64,000 nt of DNA, from contig RPSH01000005.1 of assembly GCA_003946805.1 (NCBI GenBank), positions 79,733 to 143,732 on the forward strand. Reading direction: 5' to 3'. The position numbers and the translations under genes are program-made. Origin of the DNA: Bacillus sp. 2B10 (GTDB lineage Bacteria; Pseudomonadota; Alphaproteobacteria; Sphingomonadales; Sphingomonadaceae). Each line of letters opens with the position of its first letter. The stretch's first letter is position 1. The notes beneath the pieces were generated by a model. That model did not search any database. It was not told where the DNA came from and saw only the letters and a list, made by a program, of their open reading frames with translations. Below are positions 19,528 to 27,615 of the stretch, one piece after another.

Positions 19528-20493
19528 ATGACCGACCAGACATTGGTGACGGAGGCGTTCGAAGCACGGGCGAAGCGGCGGGACGATCGCCGCGATTTCT
19601 TCAAGATGCTGAGTGGTGCCGCCGTCGTGGGGGGCGCGGCGATCTTCGCCACCCGCTCCGACGACGCCCTGGCGCAGAGTGCGCCGAGCGATGCCGACGT
19701 GCTGAACTTCGCGCTGAACCTCGAATATCTTGAGGCGCAATTCTATTATTTCGCGGCATTCGGTTCGGGGCTGCCCAATTCGATCCTCACCGGCACCGGC
19801 ACGCAGGGCGCGGTCACCGGCGGTCGTCAGGTAAACTTCTCCGACGCGGTCGTCGGGCAATATGCCCGCGAGATCGCGGCAGACGAGCGCGCGCATGTCG
19901 AATTCCTGCGCACGGCGCTGGGCACGGCGGCGGTCGCGCAGCCGGCGATCGACATCAGCGCATCGGCGACGGGCGCCTTTTCCTCGGCGGCGCGTGCTGC
20001 CGGGCTGATCGGTGCCGGGGCGTCGTTCGATCCCTATGCCAGCGACGAGAATTTCCTGCTCGGCGCATATATCTTCGAGGATGTCGGCGTCACCGCCTAC
20101 AAGGGCGCGGCACCGTTGCTGTCCAGCAAGACCTTCCTCGAAGCGGCCGCCGGCATTCTGGCGGTCGAGGCGTATCACGCCGCGATCGTGCGTACGACGC
20201 TGTATGCCAAGGGGATCGAGACCCCGGCGTCCGGCCTGATCGCGGCGAGCGATTCGATCTCGAACGCACGCGACAGCCTCGACGGAACGCTCGACCTCGA
20301 CCAGGGGCTGACCCCGTTGGCGAGCAACCCGAGCGCTAGCAACATCGCGCCGCTCGACAATAACGGCATCGCCTTCAGCCGGTCGGCCGGACAGGTGCTC
20401 AACATCGTCTATCTGACCAACGCCCAGGCCAGCGGTGGGGGCTTCTTCCCCAATGGTGTCAACGGCACCATCCGCGCCAGCGCCGCCAACTGA
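19528..20493 (+). CDS. Ferritin-like domain protein 1, Tat-exported
   Basis: The 321-residue protein begins with a twin-arginine signal ([20 protein letters not shown], cleavage near DALAQS). A ferritin-like four-helix domain has intact diiron-type ligands: Glu in [11 protein letters not shown], ExxH in ADERAHVEF, Glu in AYIFEDVG and ExxH in VEAYHAAIV. The C-terminal part ends [19 protein letters not shown]. It belongs to the ferritin-like group that includes desiccation-associated PCC13-62-type proteins; a catalytic role is not established. It is probably a soluble periplasmic metal or redox protein. Its paralogue follows after 17 nt, so both form one operon. Confidence 0.8.
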   Translation: MTDQTLVTEAFEARAKRRDDRRDFFKMLSGAAVVGGAAIFATRSDDALAQSAPSDADVLNFALNLEYLEAQFYYFAAFGSGLPNSILTGTGTQGAVTGGRQVNFSDAVVGQYAREIAADERAHVEFLRTALGTAAVAQPAIDISASATGAFSSAARAAGLIGAGASFDPYASDENFLLGAYIFEDVGVTAYKGAAPLLSSKTFLEAAAGILAVEAYHAAIVRTTLYAKGIETPASGLIAASDSISNARDSLDGTLDLDQGLTPLASNPSASNIAPLDNNGIAFSRSAGQVLNIVYLTNAQASGGGFFPNGVNGTIRASAAN

Positions 20494-20510
20494 GCCCAGG
20501 GAGAGACATC

Positions 20511-21518
20511 ATGACGAACGATCCGATTCTGCAGGTGCTCGAAGCCTGTGGCGAACGTCGCAATGCGCGGCGCGACTTCATCCGCTTCGCCGGCGGGGCC
20601 GCGGTCGCCACGGCGGGCGCGACGGTGCTGTCCGCGTGCAGCGACAGCGGCGGCGGCTTCATCGACGGCACCACGCCGACGCCCACCCCGACACCGACCG
20701 GCACTGCGGCGCTGACCGATGCCGACGTGCTGAACTTCGCGCTGAACCTCGAATATCTCGAAGCGCAATTCTATGCCTTCGCTGCCAACGGTGCCGGCCT
20801 GCCCAACAGCAGCCTGTCGGGTACCGGCACGCAAGGGGCGGTCACCGGCGGCCGGCAGGTGACGTTCACCGATCCGCTGGTCGCGCGCTACGCCCGTGAA
20901 ATCGCCGCCGACGAACTGGCGCACGTCAACTTCCTGCGCACCGCGCTCGGATCGGCGGCGGTGGCGCAACCGGCGATCGACATCGGCACCACCCCGACCA
21001 GCGCCTTCTCGAACGCGGCCCGTGCCGCGGGGCTGATCGGGGCCGGCGCCTCCTTCGACGTCTATGCGACGGACGAAAACTTCCTCCTCGGCGCGTTCAT
21101 CTTCGAGGATGTCGGCGTCACCGCGTACAAGGGGGCGGTCGGCTTCATCAGCAACAAGACCTTCCTCGAGGCCGCAGCGGGCATCCATGCCGCCGAGGCG
21201 TATCACGCCGGGCTGGTGCGGACGGTGCTGTATCGCAAGGGCATCGCCACGCCCGCGCTGATCGACGCGACGGAGGCGATCTCCACCGCGCGCGACAGCC
21301 TCGACGGCAGCAGCGATCTCGATCAGGGCGTCCGTCCGACCGGAAGCGGTGCGACCGCGGTGTCGAACATCGTACCGACCGACGGCAGCGGCATCGCGTT
21401 CAGCCGGACGCCGGGACAGGTGCTCAACATCGTCTATCTCGACCGCACCGCCAAGACCGCCGGGGGCTTCTTCCCCAGCGGCGTCAACGGCACGATCCGT
21501 TCGAGCGCGGCGAACTAA
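20511..21518 (+). CDS. Ferritin-like domain protein 2, Tat lipoprotein
   Basis: The 335-residue paralogue of the preceding protein shares nearly the same helix motifs ([50 protein letters not shown]). The DNA is almost identical over some segments near 20720-20770. Its signal differs: [20 protein letters not shown] is followed by the lipobox LSAC and a Thr-Pro linker [10 protein letters not shown]. It should therefore be folded, Tat-exported and lipid-anchored, while copy 1 is soluble. The pair looks like a tandem duplication that diverged in location. AGGGAGAG precedes the ATG. Confidence 0.8.
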   Translation: MTNDPILQVLEACGERRNARRDFIRFAGGAAVATAGATVLSACSDSGGGFIDGTTPTPTPTPTGTAALTDADVLNFALNLEYLEAQFYAFAANGAGLPNSSLSGTGTQGAVTGGRQVTFTDPLVARYAREIAADELAHVNFLRTALGSAAVAQPAIDIGTTPTSAFSNAARAAGLIGAGASFDVYATDENFLLGAFIFEDVGVTAYKGAVGFISNKTFLEAAAGIHAAEAYHAGLVRTVLYRKGIATPALIDATEAISTARDSLDGSSDLDQGVRPTGSGATAVSNIVPTDGSGIAFSRTPGQVLNIVYLDRTAKTAGGFFPSGVNGTIRSSAAN

Positions 21519-21568
21519 GGGGTGGGGCGGCGTTCCGGTGTCGTGCCGGGACGTCGCCCCCTTCGTCG

Positions 21569-22321
21569 TCAGGCCGCAGGCGGCCCCACCAGCCGCGCAT
21601 ACGCCTCTTCGGCCGGCCCATATGTCATCGCCGCCATTTCCAGCAGCTTCTCGCGATCGCGCACGATCACCCGCCCGCGCAATGCACGGATCGCCAGCGT
21701 CTCCTCCAGCTTGTGGAGCGCGTCGGTGATGCTGCTGCGCCGGACCGCCAGCATAAGGCGGAATTCCTCGTGCGTCATCGCGATCTCGTCGCCGCGCACG
21801 CGGTCGTGATAGAGCAGGATCCAGCGCGCGAGCCGCCGCTCGACCGGATGCGACAGCGCCGACACGACCGTCCGCCCCATCTGGATCAGGAACACCTGCA
21901 CGAACCGCAGGAGCGCCGCCTGGAGCGATTCGCTCTGGTCGAGCGCCGCCATCAGCAGGTCGACCGGAATGCGCAGCGCCGTGCCCGGCTCGGCGCGCAG
22001 CACCACGTCGTGCGGTGAACGGTCGTCGCCCAGCAGCACCGGCCAGCCGACATAGCCGTCCGATCCCAGCAATCCCACCGCATGCAGCCGTTCGCCGTCG
22101 ATCACCTCCAGCACCGCGGCGATGCCCCCTTCGAGGAAATAGACATGCTCGATCGGCCCGCCGGCGGTCAGCAGCGTGTCGCCCACCTCCAGCGCGATGC
22201 GTTCGAGCGAGGGGGCGAGCAAGGCGCGATCGCCCGCTTCGAGCGAGGCGAGCAGGCGATTGCCGTCGCCGATGGGGCAGGCCGGCATCATGCCGTCAAT
22301 AGTGCGGGGTAAGACCGTCAT
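21569..22321 (-). CDS. Crp/Fnr family regulator 2
   Basis: This regulator of about 250 residues has a sensor barrel (LEVGDTLLTAGGPIEHVYFLEGG, VGLLGSDGYVGW), a dimer helix and a C-terminal HTH (THEEFRLMLAVRRSSITDALHKLEE). It lacks Fnr-type cysteine ligands. Starts at 22330, 22321 or 22291 are possible; none has a strong ribosome-binding site. It points towards the ferritin pair from the far side and its start faces the ccm operon, so it could act on either. It is clearly a different paralogue from the regulator at 18657. Confidence 0.78.
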   Translation of the reverse strand: MTVLPRTIDGMMPACPIGDGNRLLASLEAGDRALLAPSLERIALEVGDTLLTAGGPIEHVYFLEGGIAAVLEVIDGERLHAVGLLGSDGYVGWPVLLGDDRSPHDVVLRAEPGTALRIPVDLLMAALDQSESLQAALLRFVQVFLIQMGRTVVSALSHPVERRLARWILLYHDRVRGDEIAMTHEEFRLMLAVRRSSITDALHKLEETLAIRALRGRVIVRDREKLLEMAAMTYGPAEEAYARLVGPPAA

Positions 22322-22468
22322 AGGCAGCATGTTCCATGGCTTTCATTGCAAAGGCAAACTCGAAGCTGCGCCGAAGGCTCCCTGTGCCCGGACGGCCACA
22401 GGCGTCTGGCATTGCATGTGCGATGCCGATTGCCGTTTGCCCGCGCCTTGCATAGACAGGGCGCGACC

Positions 22469-23194
22469 GTGCCCAGCCTTCACGCCCTTGCCAATCCCCG
22501 GCGTTTCCTGTCGATCGCCCGGCCGCTCACGCCGCTGCTGGTGTGGGGCGGGCTCGTGCTGTTCGCCTTCGGCTGCTGGGCCGGGCTGACGCAGACGCCG
22601 GCGGATTATCTGCAGGGCGACAGCGTCCGCATCCTCTATGTCCATGTCCCGGCCGCGTGGCTGGGGATGGGCGGCTGGTCGAGCCTCGCCATCGCCAGCA
22701 TCGTCTTTCTGGTTTGGCGGCATCCGCTGGCCGCCGTGGCCGCGCGGGCGATCGCGCTGCCCGGTGCGCTGTTCACCGCGCTGTGCCTCGCCACCGGATC
22801 GATCTGGGGCCGGCCGACCTGGGGGACGTGGTGGCAATGGGACGGGCGGCTGACGTCGATGCTGCTGCTGTTCTTCGTCTATCTCGCCTATCTCGCCCTC
22901 GCCCGCGCCGATGCCGATCGCGATGGCGACGGCCGGATTCCGGCGCTGTTCGGCATCGCCGGCACCGCGCTGCTGCCGGTCATCCGCTATTCGGTGCTGT
23001 GGTGGCGCACGCTGCATCAGGGACCGAGCATCACCCTGACCAGATCGACGATCGATCCCGCGATCCTGTGGCCGCTGTTCTTCACCGCCGGGGGCGCGAG
23101 TCTGTTGTTCGGCGGGATCGTGCTGATGCGGATGCGCGCCGACCTCGCCCGGATCAAGGCGGAGGCGCGGATGCGCCGGCGGGCGGCGGCATGA
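22469..23194 (+). CDS. ccmC: Heme exporter protein CcmC
   Basis: The 241-residue inner-membrane protein has six predicted helices and the tryptophan-rich heme-handling motif WGRPTWGTWWQWDGRLT; conserved His residues lie in RILYVHVPAAW and RTLHQGPS. It moves heme to CcmE in system I cytochrome c maturation. I choose GTG 22469 because upstream in-frame sequence to 22346 is not CcmC-like. ccmA and ccmB, which often precede ccmC, are absent here. It is the first gene of an operon in which every gene overlaps the next by 4 nt. Confidence 0.92.
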   Translation: MPSLHALANPRRFLSIARPLTPLLVWGGLVLFAFGCWAGLTQTPADYLQGDSVRILYVHVPAAWLGMGGWSSLAIASIVFLVWRHPLAAVAARAIALPGALFTALCLATGSIWGRPTWGTWWQWDGRLTSMLLLFFVYLAYLALARADADRDGDGRIPALFGIAGTALLPVIRYSVLWWRTLHQGPSITLTRSTIDPAILWPLFFTAGGASLLFGGIVLMRMRADLARIKAEARMRRRAAA

Positions 23195-23298
23195 ACCACT
23201 GGGCCTTCATCGCCGCCGCCTATGGCGTGACGCTGGGCGGGATCGCCGCGATCACCATCGCGTCATGGGTGGCGATGCGCCGCGCGGAGCGGGGATGA
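23191..23298 (+). CDS. ccmD: Heme exporter protein CcmD
   Basis: The 35-residue peptide MNHWAFIAAAYGVTLGGIAA... has one transmembrane helix and a basic tail, matching CcmD. CcmD helps release holo-CcmE from the CcmABC complex. The gene overlaps ccmC and ccmE by ATGA at both ends, and its position is diagnostic. Confidence 0.88.
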   Translation: MNHWAFIAAAYGVTLGGIAAITIASWVAMRRAERG

Positions 23299-23723
23299 GT
23301 CCGAAACGGCAACGCATGACGCTGGCGCTGCTGGCGGTCGTCGCGATCGTCGGCGCGGTGCTGCTGGCGATGTCGGCGCTGGGCGAGGAGGCGGCGTTCT
23401 TCTACGCGCCCGCCGATGCCGCCGCCGCGCCGCTCGAAAGGCCGGTGCGGCTGGGCGGCATGGTCGCGCCCGGATCGGTCAAGCGCGATGCCGATGGAGT
23501 CACGATCCGCTTCACCGTCACCGATGGCAAGGCGACCGTGCCGGTTCGCTTCGCCGGGATCGTCCCCGACCTGTTCCGCGAGAATTCGGGCGTGGTCGCC
23601 GAAGGGCGCTTCGTCGCGGGCGGCGGGTTCGTCGCCGACAATCTGCTCGCCAAGCATGACGAGCGGTACATGCCGCCGCAGGTCGCGGGCAAGATGCACA
23701 AGAGCGAGAGCATCGCCCGATGA
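23295..23723 (+). CDS. ccmE: Cytochrome c-type biogenesis heme chaperone CcmE
   Basis: The 142-residue periplasmic protein is anchored by an N-terminal helix (MTLALLAVVAIVGAVLLAM). It carries the OB-fold VRLGGMVAPGSVKRDADGVT and the heme-binding segment AKHDERYMPP. His121 should bind heme covalently and Tyr125 act as axial ligand. It takes heme from CcmC and gives it to CcmF/H. It starts at 23295 in overlap with ccmD. Confidence 0.93.
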   Translation: MSPKRQRMTLALLAVVAIVGAVLLAMSALGEEAAFFYAPADAAAAPLERPVRLGGMVAPGSVKRDADGVTIRFTVTDGKATVPVRFAGIVPDLFRENSGVVAEGRFVAGGGFVADNLLAKHDERYMPPQVAGKMHKSESIAR

Positions 23724-25648
23724 TCGCCGAAATCGGTCTGGCGGCGCTGTGGCTGGCGGCGGCGATGGCGTTGTTGCAGCTGGCGATGGCGGCGATCGCG
23801 TTGTCGTCGCGCGCCGCCGAGCCGCCGCCGATCGTCCGCGACCTGCTGTCCGCGGTCCGTCCGGTCGCGGTGGCGCAGGCGCTGCTGGCGACGGGGGCGT
23901 TCGCCGCGCTGGTCGCGCTGTTCGCGCGGACCGACCTGTCGGTGCTGCTGGTCGCGCAGAACAGCCATTCGGCCAAGCCGATGCTGTACAAGGTCGCCGC
24001 GACCTGGGGCAATCACGAAGGGTCGATGCTGCTGTGGATCACCGTCCTGGCGGCGGCGGGCGGCGGCATCGCGCTGTTCGAACGGATGCTGGCCGTCCGC
24101 ACCCATGCCGCGACGCTGGCGGCGCAGGGGGCGATCGCGGCGGGATTCTATGCGTTCCTGCTGTTCGCCTCCAACCCGTTCGCGCGGCTGTCGCCGGCAC
24201 CGCGCGAGGGGCTGGGGCTTAACCCGCTGTTGCAGGACCCGGGCCTCGCCTTCCATCCGCCGACGCTCTATCTCGGCTATGTCGGGCTGTCGGTCGCCTT
24301 TTCCTTCGCGGTCGGCGCGCTGGTCACCCGCGATGTCGGGCGCGACTTCGCGCGGGCGATGCGGCCCTGGGTGCTGGGCGCGTGGATTTTCCTGACCATC
24401 GGCATCACCGCCGGCAGCTACTGGGCCTATTACGAGCTTGGCTGGGGCGGCTGGTGGTTCTGGGACCCGGTCGAGAATGCGTCGTTGATGCCGTGGCTGG
24501 CGGCAACCGCGTTGCTGCATTCGGTGACGGTGCTGGCGACGCGCGACGGCCTGCGCGCATGGACCGTGATGCTGTCGGTCGTCGCCTTTTCGATGTCGAT
24601 GGTCGGTACCTTCCTCGTCCGCTCAGGCATCCTGACCAGCGTCCACGCCTTCGCGGTCGATCCGACGCGCGGCGGGTTCATCCTCGCGCTGTTGATCCTT
24701 TATATTGGCGGCGCGCTGGCGCTGTTCGCGTTCCGGGTCGGGACCGTTCGGCAGGGCGCGCTGTTCGAACCGGTCAGCCGCGAAGGCGGGCTGGTGCTCA
24801 ACAACCTGCTGCTGTCGGTCATCCTGGGCATCGTGCTGATCGGCACGCTCTATCCGCTGGTGGCGGAGGCGTTCGGGGTGCAGCTGTCGGTCGGCCCGCC
24901 ATTCTTCAACCGTGCCGCCGGGCCGATCGCGTTGATACTGGTCGCCGCGATGACGATCGGTCCGCTGTTGCGCTGGCGGCGCGACCACGGCCTCTCGGTG
25001 TTGCGGCGGGTAGCGGCACCGGGCGCGATCGCGCTGATCGTCATGGTGGCCGCCCGCGCCGTGACCGATGCCGGATGGCTGCCGGTGCTGGGCCTTGCCT
25101 TCGCCACCGGGCTGGCGGTCGCCAGCGTCCTGCCGCTGGTCGGGCGCAAGCCGTGGCGCACCCCGCTGGCGATCTACGGCATGGTCGTCGCGCATCTCGG
25201 CATCGCCGTCAGCCTTGCCGGCATGGCCAGCGACAGCGCGTTCACCGCCGAACGCCTCGTCGCCGCCGCGCCGGGCGAACATCACGCCGTCGGCCCGTTC
25301 GACGTGCGCTTCGACGGGATCAGGCCGGTGGTCGGCGACAACTGGTCGGCGGTGCAGGGCAGGCTGACCGTGACGCGCGGCGGCGGGCGTCCGTTCGTGC
25401 TGCGCCCCGAACAGCGCTTCTTCGCCAACCCGCCGACCGAGACCAGCGAGGCGGCGCTCGCCACCTTCTGGGACGGACAGCTCTATGCCGTGCTCGGTCG
25501 CGACGATGTCGGCGGGCGACGCCAGCTGCGGCTGTGGTGGAAGCCGTTCGTGACGCTCATCTGGGCGGGCGGCGGCATGATTGCGCTGGGCGGACTGCTG
25601 GCGCTGGTCGGCCGGGTGCGGCGCGGCCGGCGGAAGGCGGCGGCATGA
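23720..25648 (+). CDS. ccmF: Heme lyase subunit CcmF
   Basis: The 642-residue polytopic protein has the WWD heme motif WGGWWFWDPVENASLMPWL, plus LNPLLQDPGLAFHPPTLYLGY and TFLVRSGILTSVHAFA with conserved histidines. It ligates heme to CXXCH apocytochromes together with CcmH/I. Length and motif order match complete CcmF. It overlaps ccmE and ccmG by 4 nt. Confidence 0.95.
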   Translation: MIAEIGLAALWLAAAMALLQLAMAAIALSSRAAEPPPIVRDLLSAVRPVAVAQALLATGAFAALVALFARTDLSVLLVAQNSHSAKPMLYKVAATWGNHEGSMLLWITVLAAAGGGIALFERMLAVRTHAATLAAQGAIAAGFYAFLLFASNPFARLSPAPREGLGLNPLLQDPGLAFHPPTLYLGYVGLSVAFSFAVGALVTRDVGRDFARAMRPWVLGAWIFLTIGITAGSYWAYYELGWGGWWFWDPVENASLMPWLAATALLHSVTVLATRDGLRAWTVMLSVVAFSMSMVGTFLVRSGILTSVHAFAVDPTRGGFILALLILYIGGALALFAFRVGTVRQGALFEPVSREGGLVLNNLLLSVILGIVLIGTLYPLVAEAFGVQLSVGPPFFNRAAGPIALILVAAMTIGPLLRWRRDHGLSVLRRVAAPGAIALIVMVAARAVTDAGWLPVLGLAFATGLAVASVLPLVGRKPWRTPLAIYGMVVAHLGIAVSLAGMASDSAFTAERLVAAAPGEHHAVGPFDVRFDGIRPVVGDNWSAVQGRLTVTRGGGRPFVLRPEQRFFANPPTETSEAALATFWDGQLYAVLGRDDVGGRRQLRLWWKPFVTLIWAGGGMIALGGLLALVGRVRRGRRKAAA

Positions 25649-26175
25649 ACCGTCGCCTGCTCTGGATGCCGCTGGTCGCGTTCGTGGTCGTCGCCGCGCT
25701 GTTCGCGTGGATGCTGCCGCAGGAGCCCGACCGGCAGGTGCGCTCGCGCCTGATCGGCAAGCCGCTGCCCGACTTCACGCTGGCGCCGATCGCGGCGGGC
25801 AAGCCGGGGCTTGCCACCGCCGCCTTCCGCGCCGGCAAGCCGCGGCTGCTCAACGTCTTCGGCAGCTGGTGCATCCCGTGCGCGGCCGAAGCGCCGCAAC
25901 TGGCGAAGCTGGCGGCGGCGGGCGCGCCGATCGATGCCATCGCGATCCGCGACACCCGCGCCGACGTCGCGCAGTTCCTTGCCCGCAACGGCGATCCGTT
26001 CGCGGCGATCGGCGACGACCGCAACAGTTCGGTGCAACTGTCGCTCGGATCGTCGGGCGTGCCCGAAACCTTCGTGATCGACGGGCAGGGGCGTATCGCG
26101 CACCAGCATATCGGCGCGATCCGCGACGAGGACGTGCCGGTGCTGCTCGCCAAACTCGCGGAGGTCGCGAAATGA
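25645..26175 (+). CDS. ccmG: Thiol:disulfide oxidoreductase CcmG/DsbE
   Basis: The 176-residue thioredoxin-like protein has an N-terminal anchor (LLWMPLVAFVVVAALFAWML) and the active site SWCIPCAAE (Cys76, Cys79). It also has the cis-proline loop SSGVPETFVID. It reduces the CXXCH cysteines of apocytochromes in the periplasm before heme attachment. Family-typical residues are intact. Confidence 0.93.
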   Translation: MNRRLLWMPLVAFVVVAALFAWMLPQEPDRQVRSRLIGKPLPDFTLAPIAAGKPGLATAAFRAGKPRLLNVFGSWCIPCAAEAPQLAKLAAAGAPIDAIAIRDTRADVAQFLARNGDPFAAIGDDRNSSVQLSLGSSGVPETFVIDGQGRIAHQHIGAIRDEDVPVLLAKLAEVAK

Positions 26176-26576
26176 AGTGGCTGCTGCCCCTCCCGCTGCT
26201 GCTCGCCGGCCCGGCGCTCGCCCAGTCGCGCGTCCCGCCGCCAGCGCTGGCCGATACGCAGCTGCCGGATATGGCGCAGGAACGCTCGGCCAAGGCACTG
26301 ATGGAAACGCTGCGCTGCCTCGTCTGTCAGGGGCAGTCGATCGCCGACAGCGATGCCGACATGGCCGCCGACATGCGCGCGCTGGTGCGGCAACGGATCG
26401 CGGCGGGGGAGCAGCCCGACCGGGTGCGCGACTGGCTGATCGAGCGCTATGGCGACTATGTCAGCTACGACCCGCCGCTGTCGGCGGCGACCGGGCCGTT
26501 GTGGATCGCGCCGATCCTGTTGCTGGCGATCGGCGGGCTGGTGGCGGCACGCAGTTTGAAGCGGGGACGGCGATGA
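26172..26576 (+). CDS. ccmH: Cytochrome c-type biogenesis protein CcmH (short form)
   Basis: The 134-residue protein has a signal peptide (MKWLLPLPLLLAGPALAQ), the redox motif LRCLVCQGQSI (Cys49, Cys52) and one C-terminal transmembrane helix (LWIAPILLLAIGGLVAA). This is the short CcmH/NrfF domain, which holds apocytochrome thiols. The TPR part found in long CcmH of enterobacteria is a separate gene next door. Confidence 0.92.
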   Translation: MKWLLPLPLLLAGPALAQSRVPPPALADTQLPDMAQERSAKALMETLRCLVCQGQSIADSDADMAADMRALVRQRIAAGEQPDRVRDWLIERYGDYVSYDPPLSAATGPLWIAPILLLAIGGLVAARSLKRGRR

Positions 26577-27214
26577 ACGGCTGGTTCCTGCTCGCGCTGC
26601 TGCTGGCGGCGACCTTCGGCCTGATCGTGGTCGCTCGCGTGGCGAAGCCGCTATGGGGCTTTGTCGGCGCCGCGCTGATGCTCGGCGCGGCCGGCTATGC
26701 GTGGCAGGGGCGCCCCGAACTGCGCGGCGATCCGCGCGGCGCGGTGCGGGTGACGCAGCCCGAGGATCTGGCCGCCGACGACCTGCGCGACGCCATCTGG
26801 GGGCGGTTCACCTATGATTACGCCTATGCCATCGCGGCCGACGGGCTGGCGCGCGCGGGCGCGACGCAGGCTGCGGCCAACGCGGTGCTCGGCGGGCTGG
26901 CTCGCGCGCCCGGGAGCGGCCGGCTCTGGACCCGGCTCGGCACCGCGATCCTCGCGCATGACGGCGGGCAGGTGCTGTCGCCCGCCGCCCGCGTCGCCTT
27001 CGCCCGCGGCATCGCCACCGCGCCCGATCATCCGGGCCCGTATTTCTATTACGGGATGGCGCTGATCCAGACCGGCGACCTGCCCGGCGCGAAGCGCGCA
27101 TGGCTCGCCGCGCTGGCGCGGACGCCGCGACAGGCGAGCTATCGGCGGGATCTGGCGATGCGGCTGGTGCTGCTCGACCGGCTCATGGCGATGCGGCCGG
27201 TGGCGGGGAAGTAG
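26573..27214 (+). CDS. ccmI: CcmI-like TPR protein
   Basis: The 213-residue protein has two N-terminal hydrophobic helices and then TPR-like repeats (YAYAIAADGLARAGATQAAANAVL, FARGIATAPDHPGPYFYYGMALIQTGDLPGAKRAW). CcmI binds the C-terminal helix of apocytochromes and delivers them to the CcmF/H lyase. It is shorter than many CcmI proteins. The final position in the operon and overlap with ccmH support the call. A gap with a repeat hairpin follows. Confidence 0.75.
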   Translation: MNGWFLLALLLAATFGLIVVARVAKPLWGFVGAALMLGAAGYAWQGRPELRGDPRGAVRVTQPEDLAADDLRDAIWGRFTYDYAYAIAADGLARAGATQAAANAVLGGLARAPGSGRLWTRLGTAILAHDGGQVLSPAARVAFARGIATAPDHPGPYFYYGMALIQTGDLPGAKRAWLAALARTPRQASYRRDLAMRLVLLDRLMAMRPVAGK

Positions 27215-27254
27215 CGAGCGGGACGCCAGCTTTTGCCGCAACGCCCGCCGAATT

Positions 27255-27281
27255 GTCACCCCGGATCAGGTCCGGGGTGAC
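27255..27281. terminator. Repeat hairpin between ccmI and DUF3072 gene
   Basis: GTCACCCCGGA and TCCGGGGTGAC form a perfect 11-bp stem with a 5-nt loop between convergent genes. It can act as a bidirectional terminator. A related GTCACCCCG half-unit occurs near 46557, so it is also a dispersed repeat. Confidence 0.55.
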
Positions 27282-27329
27282 GGAGGGGGCGGGGCAGGGC
27301 AATCTGCCTCGCACCGCCTCCCCGTTGCA

Positions 27330-27554
27330 TCAACTCCCCGTGCCGCGTCCGGTCTTCGCCTGCAACGCATCGATCGCCTTCGACGCATCCGCCTTGGTCA
27401 GCGTGTCGTCGAACGGCTCGCCGGCTTCCTCGCTCAGCGTCTTGAGGTACGACGCCTGCGCACCGGTCATCGCCTCGTCGCCGGTGGTCCAGTCGTCGGG
27501 GTCCTTTTCGGCGTTCGAAAAGGGTTCGCTCTTGGGGTTAGCATGGTCGGTCAT
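27330..27554 (-). CDS. DUF3072 domain protein
   Basis: The 74-residue acidic soluble protein contains EKDPDDWTTGDEAMTGAQASYLKTLSEEAGE, the DUF3072 signature, and ends in TKADASKAIDALQAKTGRGTGS. Its function is unknown; the TKADAS-ID pattern also occurs in small proteins of stress regulons. AAAGGA lies upstream of the ATG. A GGAAC-N16-GGTT sequence in front suggests control by a general stress ECF sigma factor. Confidence 0.75.
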   Translation of the reverse strand: MTDHANPKSEPFSNAEKDPDDWTTGDEAMTGAQASYLKTLSEEAGEPFDDTLTKADASKAIDALQAKTGRGTGS

Positions 27555-27577
27555 GGGATGAATCCTTTCGTTGCACC

Positions 27578-27602
27578 AACCACGCCGTTCCCAATTCGTT
27601 CC
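27578..27602 (-). promoter_or_regulatory. EcfG-type promoter candidate
   Basis: Read on the minus strand, GGAAC (27602-27598), a 16-nt spacer and GGTT (27581-27578) match the alphaproteobacterial general-stress pattern GGAAC-N16/17-CGTT with one difference. It ends 24 nt before the DUF3072 ATG. Confidence 0.4.
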
Positions 27603-27615
27603 GTCGCGCCGCCGG

